Shown here: positions 37,198-45,525 of the stretch, piece after piece
Position numbering within the stretch: the stretch's first letter is position 1
Layout: the number at the start of each line of letters is the position of its first letter
From: Candidatus Caldarchaeum subterraneum
Lineage (GTDB): Archaea; Thermoproteota; Nitrososphaeria_A; Caldarchaeales; Caldarchaeaceae
Length of the DNA stretch: 64,000 nt
Reading direction: 5' to 3'
NCBI GenBank assembly: GCA_937934305.1
Contig: CALHAG010000014.1
Location: 1 to 64,000, forward strand
Notes under the pieces: model-generated
What the model saw: the letters and a program-made list of their open reading frames with translations, nothing else
The model's database searches: none
Told to the model about the DNA's origin: nothing
Program-made: the position numbers and the translations under genes

Positions 37198-37911
37198 TTA
37201 TTCTAGTGGAATTTTTACTGCCGCCGATAACGTGGCTCGTCCTGCTTTTTCGACATATGTTTTCAACTGTTCTGCGTCGACCATGGGGGTCATTTCTGCG
37301 AGGTTGTCGCTTATGAGAAGGGCTGAGCCTGTTTTGAATTTTCTGAGCATTCCGAGGCCGAAGAGAGTTGCGCACTCCATCTCCACAGCTATGTATCCGA
37401 GGCCGCTCCATTTTGCGACAAAGTTGGGGTCCTCGGCGTAGAAGGCGTCGCTGGAGAAGACGGGTCCAACATATGTCTTCAACCCGCTTCGCCTGAACTC
37501 GTCAACCAATGTGGTCAAGACATCGTAGCTCGGCACAGGTGTGATGTATGTGTCTGGGATGTATTGTTGAAGTGTTCCACCTATGTAGGATGCTGCGGTT
37601 GGGATGACTGCTTCACCGATTTGCATGCCTTTGAGAAAGGCGCCGCATGAGCCGAGCCTGATAATCAGCCTCGCTCCCAGCATAACAGTCTCCTCAAAAA
37701 CAATCGCCGAAGAAGGCCCGCCGACACCGTGGCAGATAACGGTAACATCCTCCCCCTCATACTTTCCCGTATATGCTATGAATCCTCTGTTCTCGTTCAC
37801 GAGCCGTGGTTTCTCAAGCATCTTGGAGAGTTGGACAACACGTGCAGGGTCGCCTGCCGCCACAACACGCTTAGCAATTTCACGGGTCTTCAAATGCTGC
37901 GGCTGAATCAT
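37198..37911 (-). CDS. Purine-nucleoside/uridine phosphorylase family
   Basis: VVAAGDPARVVQLSKML, VICHGVGGPSSAIVFEE, IIRLGSCGAFLKGMQIGEAVIP. Confidence 0.9.
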   Translation of the reverse strand: MIQPQHLKTREIAKRVVAAGDPARVVQLSKMLEKPRLVNENRGFIAYTGKYEGEDVTVICHGVGGPSSAIVFEETVMLGARLIIRLGSCGAFLKGMQIGEAVIPTAASYIGGTLQQYIPDTYITPVPSYDVLTTLVDEFRRSGLKTYVGPVFSSDAFYAEDPNFVAKWSGLGYIAVEMECATLFGLGMLRKFKTGSALLISDNLAEMTPMVDAEQLKTYVEKAGRATLSAAVKIPLE

Positions 37912-37945
37912 GCAAAAGCATAGGTAAAGCTGTTGAAAAAGGTTT

Positions 37946-38665
37946 CTAGAAGAGTGTGATGGATTCGACGTCTGCGGGGGCTAGCGGTATTCTTTCTTGG
38001 TCGACGCGGAGAATTAGTCGTCCGAGCTCGTCGAGGCCCTCGAGAAACCCGATGAGCTGAGTTCCCTGCGACAGGTTAACGGATACAACAGTTCTCACAT
38101 ACTCCATCATGTCCCTTATCTTGTCCAGCAGCTCCACACGCCACCCCTCTTTATAGAGCTGGTAATTTCTCGTGAAAGATTGTAGGATGTTTTCGAGAAG
38201 AAGTGTGTCGTCGATTTCCCCGCCGGCTTGTTCGGCTATCGAGGTTTCCTGTTCTCCGGTTTTTGCGTTGACGTAGATGCCTGCGCCCGCGAAAGCTCTT
38301 GCTATTGCGTCGTTGACCACCTCCATCTCAACCGAGGCGGCTCCAACCACCGAGCCATGGAGAGAGACTTCGTTTGGCCATCGGAGAAGAGGCTGGAGAC
38401 CAGTTGTCTTGGCCACGCCCTCGACAACCGATAAAGCAGTGGTCAGGATAAGGAGAGGAGACGTCGTCGCACTCTGCCGTGGATAAACAAGCACCGCAAA
38501 CCAGAGGCCGCCGGACTTCACAGGCTTCAGCCTACCAACCGACGACTTGACGCTTCGCGTAAAAACCGTGAACCCCTCATCCAAAGCCCCCACATTTCTA
38601 GCCTCGTCAAAAATCGAGACCGCCTCAGCAACCTCCCTCACATTCGCCGATACAGAGCTCAACAC
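37946..38665 (-). CDS. birA: Biotin protein ligase (BPL/LplA/LipB catalytic domain)
   Basis: TRSVKSSVGRLKPVKSGGLWFAVLVYP, LLRWPNEVSLHGSVVGAASVE. Confidence 0.75.
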   Translation of the reverse strand: MLSSVSANVREVAEAVSIFDEARNVGALDEGFTVFTRSVKSSVGRLKPVKSGGLWFAVLVYPRQSATTSPLLILTTALSVVEGVAKTTGLQPLLRWPNEVSLHGSVVGAASVEMEVVNDAIARAFAGAGIYVNAKTGEQETSIAEQAGGEIDDTLLLENILQSFTRNYQLYKEGWRVELLDKIRDMMEYVRTVVSVNLSQGTQLIGFLEGLDELGRLILRVDQERIPLAPADVESITLF

Positions 38666-38746
38666 AATCGCCTACACAAACCCCCAAATAAAGCCTAATC
38701 CACAGCTCCGCAAAGCATAAAGGGCCGAGCATAGCAGCATTATTTC

Positions 38747-39010
38747 GTGAAGGTTTTCCTGCGGCTTGAGTCCGAGATTCCGCCCACCCTTACCAAGTAT
38801 GGCAAGATTAGGCTGCCTCCCGCGGTCATTCCGCTCTTGGCGGGTAAAGGTAAGACGATACAAGTCACCTATGGCGGGGACAAGCATTCTCTTAAGCTGG
38901 ACCGTTATGGCCGCGCCACGCTTCCCTCAAGCATAGCGGCTGAAAGCCGTGGCAAGGCTAAACTGGTCATCGAGATGAAAGACGGAGAGGTTACGCTCGT
39001 TTTTCAATAG
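38747..39010 (+). CDS. Small protein with two AbrB/SpoVT-like half-sites
   Basis: TKYGKIRLPPAVIPLLAGKGKTIQV and DRYGRATLPSSIAAESRGKAKLVIE. Confidence 0.45.
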   Translation: MKVFLRLESEIPPTLTKYGKIRLPPAVIPLLAGKGKTIQVTYGGDKHSLKLDRYGRATLPSSIAAESRGKAKLVIEMKDGEVTLVFQ

Positions 39011-40688
39011 GCGGATGATGCGCCTGCACGTATTGCTTTGAGCTTATCTTCGGTGAGTTTCTCGAATAGGGGGATTGGCTTGGCTATGGATGCTCCCGCT
39101 GGCAGGTGCCATGGTTTTTCACCGAGCCATGTTACAGCTTCTTCTCCCTGGCCTATCATCTCAAGTATTCTATGCGTGGTCGCGGGGGTGAACGGGGCCA
39201 AAAGCAGGGCCAGCGCCTTCAAGACCTGTGCAGCCACATGAAGAACCGTCGCGGCCTCATCTTTCCTCGTCTTGACAAGCCGCCATGGCTCCCGTCTGTT
39301 GAAGTAGACGTTTCCTTCGCGGGCGAGTTGTATAACTGTCTCGAGAGCCTGTTTCTCTCTCGCCTCTGAGAGAAGGTTGTCCACTTCTGTGAATGTCTTC
39401 TCTATAGCAGCCAGCATCGCCTTGTCTTCTTCTGTTAAATGTGTTGCTTCGGGGATTTTTGCGTCGAAGTTGTTGTTTATGAAGGTGAGGACGCGGTGGA
39501 TGAAGTTGCCGAGGTCGTTGTTGAGGTCCGAGTTAACAACCGCCATGAGCCCGTCGTAGCTGAAGTTTGTGTCACCTGTCTCGGGCCTTATCTTGACTAG
39601 ATAGTATCGCCAGACATCTGCTTCGAGCATGGCGATGGCTTGGTCGAGCCATATCCCCACGCCGAGGCTTTTGGAGAATTTTTTGCCCTCGAAGGTGAGA
39701 TATTCTGTGGCTGAGACTATGTAGGGAAGTATGTAGGGCTCGTGTGTTGCGAGAAGTAGGGCGGGGAGAATGACTGTGTGGAAGGGTATGTTGTCTTTGC
39801 CGATGAAGTAGGCTGACTTCGTGTCTGGGCTTAGCCAAAACTCTCTCCAGAGCTCGGGTTCACCTTTTTTCTCCGCCCATTCAACGGTTGCGCTCGGGTA
39901 GCCGAGAACCGCCTCAAACCACACGTAGATGGTTTTGTTGCCCGCGCCCGGGAAAGGCGCAGGTATGCCCCAGAGGTTGTCACGTGTAACAGCCCTTGGC
40001 TTAAGCCCCTCCCTAATCCAGCTGAGGCTGAAGTTCCGCACTTTCTCGGACAACGTGGTGCTCGTGGTCAGCCATGTTCTCAGCCTATCGCTAAACTGTG
40101 GCAAGTCAAAGAACCAGTGCCTGCTCGATTCTACGACGGGTTTTTCGCCGCATATGCTGCACCGTGGCTCGAGTAGGTCCAGTGGGTCGAGGACTTTGCC
40201 GCATGCCTCGCACTGGTCGCCGCGGGCACGTTGGTAGCCGCATGAGGGGCAGACACCTGTCACAAACCTGTCGGGTAGAAATCTTCCACAGTTTTTGCAG
40301 TAGAGCTGGTTGACGTCCTGCTCGTAGATGTAGCCGTTTTCGTAGATTTTCATGAAGAAGTTTTGGCAGAAGGTGATGTGTGTTGGGTTGTGTGTTCGGG
40401 TGTAGTTGTCGAAGGAGAGGTGAAACTTGTTGAAGAGCTCGACAACTAGGGCGTGGTTTTTGTCGGTTATCTCACGTGGGTCGACGCCTCTCTTGGCCGC
40501 CTCAACCTCGATGGGTGTGCCATGCTCATCCGAGCCGCTGACAAAGACAACTCTATGGCCCTTGGCCCGGAGGTAGCGTGCGAAGACGTCTGCTGAAAGC
40601 TCGGAGCCTATGAGTGTGCCGAGATGAGGAACGGTGTTTATGTAGGGCCATGCACCGCAGACAACCCACTTCTCTAGTTTAGCTCACC
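39004..40688 (-). CDS. metG: Methionyl-tRNA synthetase; the 5' end needs a frameshift or non-canonical start
   Basis: Same frame upstream of the tracked ATG (40353) encodes LEKWVVCGAWPYINTVPHLGTLIGSELSADVFARYLRAKGHRVVFVSGSDEHGTPIE; KFSKS present. GTGAGC at 40688 joins this frame only after removing one T. Confidence 0.9.
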
Positions 40689-40732
40689 CGCCGAAACAAA
40701 GCCAGCAACCTATGTAAAAAGTTTTCCACAAA

Positions 40733-41440
40733 TCATGCATCCAGCAAAGCCAAAAGCTCTCTCAGGCTTTTCACTATGTGGTCGGGTTTGACTGGGTAGG
40801 GTTTGCCTCCTTGTCTATCTAGAAGAACTGCGTGCATTCCCGCTGATTTTGCGCCTAGAACATCGTTTACCGGGTCATCCCCCACCATTATGCATTCTTC
40901 GGGTTTGATGTTGAGGAGTTTGGCGGCGTGTAGGAAGGGCCTTGGGCTGGGCTTTGTTTCGGGAACATCCTCGCCCGCGATAACAACTGCTTTGAAGAAC
41001 TTGAGAAGACCGCTTCGCTCGAGCCGATGCATCTTCATCCCAGGCATTCCATCGGTGTTCGTAACCATGCCGAGGACATATCTTCTACCCAAATTCTCCA
41101 GCACAGATACCGTATCGGGGAAAAGAGGGCCCTTCATGTACTCTGTCCAGTAGACGCTGCTCCATCTGCGGAGGATATCAGCGGAGGGCGAAGTGTCCAT
41201 CCCGATGCTATGTATCACATGCTCCCAAATTAGGTCCCGGTCTAGAATGCCCAGCCGCTCAGCAACATGCTCAACCCACGCAACCACCTGCGCAACCTCC
41301 TCAACGTCCAGTGAGTTCCCGTAATATGCCACAATCTCCTCAGCGACCCTTCGACGGGCCAGCGGAAGAGCCGCAGCCGAGTCAACCAACGTATTATCAA
41401 AATCGAACAGAACAGCTTTCAGCAACCGCATCTGTCGCAA
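40733..41440 (-). CDS. HAD-superfamily hydrolase
   Basis: AVLFDFDNTLVDS, MVTNTDG, CIMVGDDPVNDVLGAKSAGM. Confidence 0.9.
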   Translation of the reverse strand: MRQMRLLKAVLFDFDNTLVDSAAALPLARRRVAEEIVAYYGNSLDVEEVAQVVAWVEHVAERLGILDRDLIWEHVIHSIGMDTSPSADILRRWSSVYWTEYMKGPLFPDTVSVLENLGRRYVLGMVTNTDGMPGMKMHRLERSGLLKFFKAVVIAGEDVPETKPSPRPFLHAAKLLNIKPEECIMVGDDPVNDVLGAKSAGMHAVLLDRQGGKPYPVKPDHIVKSLRELLALLDA

Positions 41441-41458
41441 ACATGTGGAGCCATAATT

Positions 41459-42583
41459 TTACTGCAACGGCTTTTTTGCGAGGCCGAGGAGATGCAGGTT
41501 TCCGATGTTGACTCTTCTGAGATGTTTTGCGGCGGCTCGGTAGCATTCCCACACCTGTTTCTCAGGGGTTATCGGCATGTCGTTCATCATGAACTCGGGG
41601 TGGAAGACTAGTAGGCTGTAGGGGATGGTTTCGTCGAGTGAGGCGATGAACCGCGCTATTTTCTCAACCTCCACCGCGTCAACGTAGCCGGGGACGAGGA
41701 GGGTCGTGGCCCCGAGAACGGGAAGCTCAAGCCTTCTCTCGTAAAATTCGCGGTAAACCATCTCAAAGTTCTCCAGTATGCGTCTGTTGTCTAGCCCTGT
41801 CAAAGCCTTGTGGACAGATGGCGTGAATGCCTTGAGGTCGAATTTGACGTTGCCCCCGCTTTCCGCAACAGTTTCAACAGCTTTCTTGACAAGCGCGGGG
41901 TTTCCGTCCCCGTTCCATTCATAGCAGACCCTCATAACCCTGTTGCTCGGCTTGGTTTCCACGATTTTCCGCGAAGCCTCGACGGCGAAGGGGAGCTGAG
42001 GCTCCGGCGAGCCGCCGAACCAGCACCAGCAAGATATCCGCTTGTTGTTGAGTGTGAGCTGGACAAGCTCGTCGACCGAGGTTTGGGGTGCTTTGCTGAT
42101 TAGCTTGTATGTCCAGTTTTGGCAGAAGAGGCAGTTAAGGCTGCAGCCGTAGAAGAAGAGAGCCAAGTTGTAGTAGCCATGCTCGGGCCCTTCTCTACAC
42201 GCGTATCTCGGGTAGCCCGCGCCTGTGCCGGCTGGGCAGAAGTAGGTGTTGCAGCAATTGGTTACATGCGGGTCGAGGTAATAGTGTAGCAGAGCTTTCC
42301 CATGTGATGCGGGCGTAAACATTTTGCCTCCCCGGTTGCCCCTCACACCACAATACCCCATCTCACCATCACCCAAAACACACTCCGCGGCACATAGCTT
42401 GCACGGAATTCCGCCCAACGTTTTAGGAGGCTCAGGCGATAGACCGAACACTCTTCTACTCGACCTGTGAGCATCAACAGCAAAAGGCAGAGCCTTCTCC
42501 TCATTTTCCCTCAAACACTCTACACATACGGAGAGGTTTCTCGCCGCCTTTGGAGAGCCGCAGAGACGGCAGCTAGTCAGCAT
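41459..42583 (-). CDS. Radical SAM protein (PflA/AmmeMemoRadiSam-like) with extra Cys-rich N-terminus
   Basis: CSLNCLFCQNW radical SAM site; N-terminal CRLCGSPKAARNLSVCVEC and CKLCAAECVLGDGEMGYCGVR. Confidence 0.85.
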   Translation of the reverse strand: MLTSCRLCGSPKAARNLSVCVECLRENEEKALPFAVDAHRSSRRVFGLSPEPPKTLGGIPCKLCAAECVLGDGEMGYCGVRGNRGGKMFTPASHGKALLHYYLDPHVTNCCNTYFCPAGTGAGYPRYACREGPEHGYYNLALFFYGCSLNCLFCQNWTYKLISKAPQTSVDELVQLTLNNKRISCWCWFGGSPEPQLPFAVEASRKIVETKPSNRVMRVCYEWNGDGNPALVKKAVETVAESGGNVKFDLKAFTPSVHKALTGLDNRRILENFEMVYREFYERRLELPVLGATTLLVPGYVDAVEVEKIARFIASLDETIPYSLLVFHPEFMMNDMPITPEKQVWECYRAAAKHLRRVNIGNLHLLGLAKKPLQ

Positions 42584-42674
42584 GGCCCCAAATCTAATCT
42601 GGCCACCCGTGTTTAAAGGGTTCCGTTATCGATAAGTAAATAGACATAAGACGGGGCAAGAGTGATTGTATTCC

Positions 42675-43409
42675 ATGAATGAATGTGGACACAGTATCAG
42701 GCTTAGAAGAATATTCCGCGGCGATGGGCGGACGTTGATTTTCGCGATTGACCACGGGTTCTTCATGGGCCCCGTGAAAGGTGTTGAAAAACCGCTCGAG
42801 GTTTTGGAGAAGGTGGTTGAAGCAGGTGCCGACGCTGTGATGACCACCTACGGAATCATGAAAAACTATGCATCATCTCTCGCACGTAAAGACCTCGGCT
42901 GGATACTAACTTTGCTGGACACCTCGCCCACAACCGTTGAGAAAAGCGTGGCCTCGGCGGTGGCGATGGGCGCTGACGCGGTGAAGGTCTTCGTGAGCTA
43001 CGGCTCCGAAAACATGAAGAGAGACCTGGATATTCTCTGGGCGGTCAACATGACGTGCCGCGAGTATGGCTTGCCCGTGCTCGCCGAAATGTATCCCGTC
43101 TCGAGGCCTTCGCCCGAGGAGGTGGCGAAGATGGCCCGCATAGGCGCAGAGTATGGCGGCGATTTTGTTAAAACCGTTTACACTGGAGACGCGGCCAGCT
43201 TCAGATACGTGGTGGAGACATGCCCCGTACCCGTTGTGGTTCTCGGCGGCGAGAAAATAGAGTCGGAGCAGCAGTTATTGGAGATGGTTAGGGATAGTGT
43301 TTCTGTAGGCGGAGCGGGAGCCGCCATAGGAAGAAACATCTTCCAGCACCCCAACCCCGCGGACATCACAAGGGCCCTGCTCAAAATCATCCACAGTGAT
43401 ATTCAATAG
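42675..43409 (+). CDS. DhnA/class I fructose-bisphosphate aldolase-like protein (AroA' paralogue)
   Basis: LIFAIDHGFFMGPVKGVEKPLEVLE, GGDFVKTVYTGD, GAAIGRNIFQHPNP. Confidence 0.85.
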   Translation: MNECGHSIRLRRIFRGDGRTLIFAIDHGFFMGPVKGVEKPLEVLEKVVEAGADAVMTTYGIMKNYASSLARKDLGWILTLLDTSPTTVEKSVASAVAMGADAVKVFVSYGSENMKRDLDILWAVNMTCREYGLPVLAEMYPVSRPSPEEVAKMARIGAEYGGDFVKTVYTGDAASFRYVVETCPVPVVVLGGEKIESEQQLLEMVRDSVSVGGAGAAIGRNIFQHPNPADITRALLKIIHSDIQ

Positions 43410-43737
43410 CGACTATGAAGACATCGCCCTCGACAGCGATTTTCACAGCCCGTTCATAGAGGCTAACACCCGTTTTCCGCCTAACCAGCTCCACAAACTT
43501 TCCCGCATCATCTCTGGAGAGAACAGCGACCACGGGCGCTGGATTAAGGGCCTCAAACTCCCGAGGATAAACCGCCGCCGACGCCATGCTCCTAGCCCGC
43601 TGCATCGATTCCAGAACCTGGGGAAACTTCTCCAACTCATCCCTCTCCAAACGTGCTTCCGCCTCCGCGTTCGAGACATGAACCAGCTTCAGCCGCACAG
43701 TGTCAACTCCCGCGGCGATGTAGTTCTCCTCGCTCAA
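43387..43737 (-). CDS. Conserved-looking hypothetical protein downstream of prf1
   Basis: LSEENYIAAGVDTVRLKLVHVSNAEAEARLERDELEKFPQ...; TTG start just after the prf1 stop. Confidence 0.45.
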   Translation of the reverse strand: MSEENYIAAGVDTVRLKLVHVSNAEAEARLERDELEKFPQVLESMQRARSMASAAVYPREFEALNPAPVVAVLSRDDAGKFVELVRRKTGVSLYERAVKIAVEGDVFIVAIEYHCG

Positions 43738-43738
43738 T

Positions 43739-45004
43739 TCAATAGCCTCCGCGATGCCGCAGAAAACCAGCCACGCCGCCGAAGGCTTTCCTGAACATCT
43801 CCCCCTCCTCATGCTCTGACGAAATCAGCTCAACACGGACCCCCATGTTCTCCGCTTCAGCTATCAGCTTGTCTATCAACAGAGTGGTCTCGGCGAGGGC
43901 CAGGGTTTGGTTCTGGCAGGTGGGGCATTTCTCCGCCAGCTTTTTCGGCACCTCTGTCTGAAGCTCTCCAGAATCTATTGTGAAAACGCTCTCGTAGCCG
44001 CAGTTTTGACACTTTATCTTAACCTCCAGCCTGTCAAGGTCCTCTGAGATGAGCAGAAGCTCAACCATGTTTTTGCGGAGAGCTTCACGGACCTGCTTCT
44101 CACCATACACCGCCAAGCCGTCGGCCCGTGTAGCCTCCGACATCAACCGCTGAATAAGCCGCTGCTCCTCAACCATCCTCACCTCCTTCAGAAAATCAGC
44201 AGACTTGGCCACGGCCTCGCGTACACCGCTTTCACCGGAATAGGATGTATCGACTATGTGGATTTTGTCGCGGAGAGAATAATGCAGATACTCGCCTTGC
44301 GCAAAGACCTCTTTAGTGGGTCCGGGGCCCGCCAGAATCACTCCCTTCAATTCCGGATACTGAAGAAAGATTTCGTTGGCTTTCTCGGCGACGCGTTTGT
44401 AGAATTCGTTGAGCGTCATTTCGCGGAGTCTCTCAAACCTTCTCGCCGACTGGCCGCCTGCGTGATGCTTCCCCGGCACACCGGAGGTGTATGTTTTGAG
44501 CTCTGATATGCTGCGTCCCTTCACCACAGCGACAGCGGCCTCCTCATTATCTATCACAATCACGCCGTAGACGGCCTTCTCCCTTAGAATGTCTTTAAGC
44601 GGCTCGGTGTGGAAGCGGCTGTCGCATCTGTAGAGGAAGGTGGTTATCGGCTCAGGTGGAATGATGTGGTAGACCTCTATTTTGCTTGTCTGGCCGCTGT
44701 TCTGAGGAATTGCGCCGCTGAATATGACGAGGCCCGTCGGCCCCGGGTTGTCGAAGAGCTTCAGCCGCTGAATCGCGCTTTCGATGGCGTCTTGGACGTT
44801 TTTCCGCGTCTGCTTCGACTTGATGTTCGCTGCGGTGGCATACTCCTGCCTGAGGTAGTTGATGACATCGGATATGGATTTGTCGGGTGGAACATACAGG
44901 GTGACAAGCTCCGTTCCCCGGCCCTCCAGCTTCTCGATGGTCTCCAGCAAACGCCTAAACTGGTAAAGCGAAACAGAATCCCGTCTCAACGACATAAACG
45001 ACAC
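43739..45004 (-). CDS. prf1: Peptide chain release factor aRF1
   Basis: ATAANIKSKQTRKNV (NIKS) and GGQSARRFERLRE (GGQ). Confidence 0.97.
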   Translation of the reverse strand: MSFMSLRRDSVSLYQFRRLLETIEKLEGRGTELVTLYVPPDKSISDVINYLRQEYATAANIKSKQTRKNVQDAIESAIQRLKLFDNPGPTGLVIFSGAIPQNSGQTSKIEVYHIIPPEPITTFLYRCDSRFHTEPLKDILREKAVYGVIVIDNEEAAVAVVKGRSISELKTYTSGVPGKHHAGGQSARRFERLREMTLNEFYKRVAEKANEIFLQYPELKGVILAGPGPTKEVFAQGEYLHYSLRDKIHIVDTSYSGESGVREAVAKSADFLKEVRMVEEQRLIQRLMSEATRADGLAVYGEKQVREALRKNMVELLLISEDLDRLEVKIKCQNCGYESVFTIDSGELQTEVPKKLAEKCPTCQNQTLALAETTLLIDKLIAEAENMGVRVELISSEHEEGEMFRKAFGGVAGFLRHRGGY

Positions 45005-45117
45005 CAGCCAACCAATCAGCTACGAAAACCAAACAGCCAAGCTAACCAGCCGAAAAACTGTAAAGCCATGTTAAAAATGTATTCCCCTGCTTTAGTCACA
45101 GGCCTTGCTTTACGAGC

Positions 45118-45378
45118 TTAGCGTTTTGCTTCCACTAATCTCACCTCGACCCCCTCTTCAGACGCTGCTCTGGCTTGACCATCATCGGCAGTCATAAGCC
45201 TCATGAAGACTGCATCATAAACCGTTATTCCTCTATTCATAGCCACCTTTATAGCCTCTTTAACCGCCCTCTCCCTCTCCAACTCCTCAAGCTTATTGAT
45301 GATGCTTCTTCTAATCTCAACGTCTTCATACTCTTTCATCTTATCCTTAACCCGGTGGGGAACCTTGACGCTAGCCAC
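45118..45378 (-). CDS. VapB-like N-terminus fused to a VapC/PIN-like C-terminal fragment
   Basis: MASVKVPHRVKDKMKEYEDVEIRRSIINKLEELERERAVKEA... followed by ITVYDAVFMRLMTADDGQARAASEEGVEVRLV, resembling the end of a PIN toxin. Confidence 0.5.
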   Translation of the reverse strand: MASVKVPHRVKDKMKEYEDVEIRRSIINKLEELERERAVKEAIKVAMNRGITVYDAVFMRLMTADDGQARAASEEGVEVRLVEAKR

Positions 45379-45525
45379 AGATAGTCCAGTGTATCGAAAA
45401 ATATGGGTTTAGTAAACCTTGCCTTCTCCCACCGATGCCCCCATTTCCCCGCTTCACGCCGCGTTCAAGGCTTTTTCCATAAACATTCTTTAATTAGATA
45501 TTCTTAGGCGTTACTCCAGAAGACC

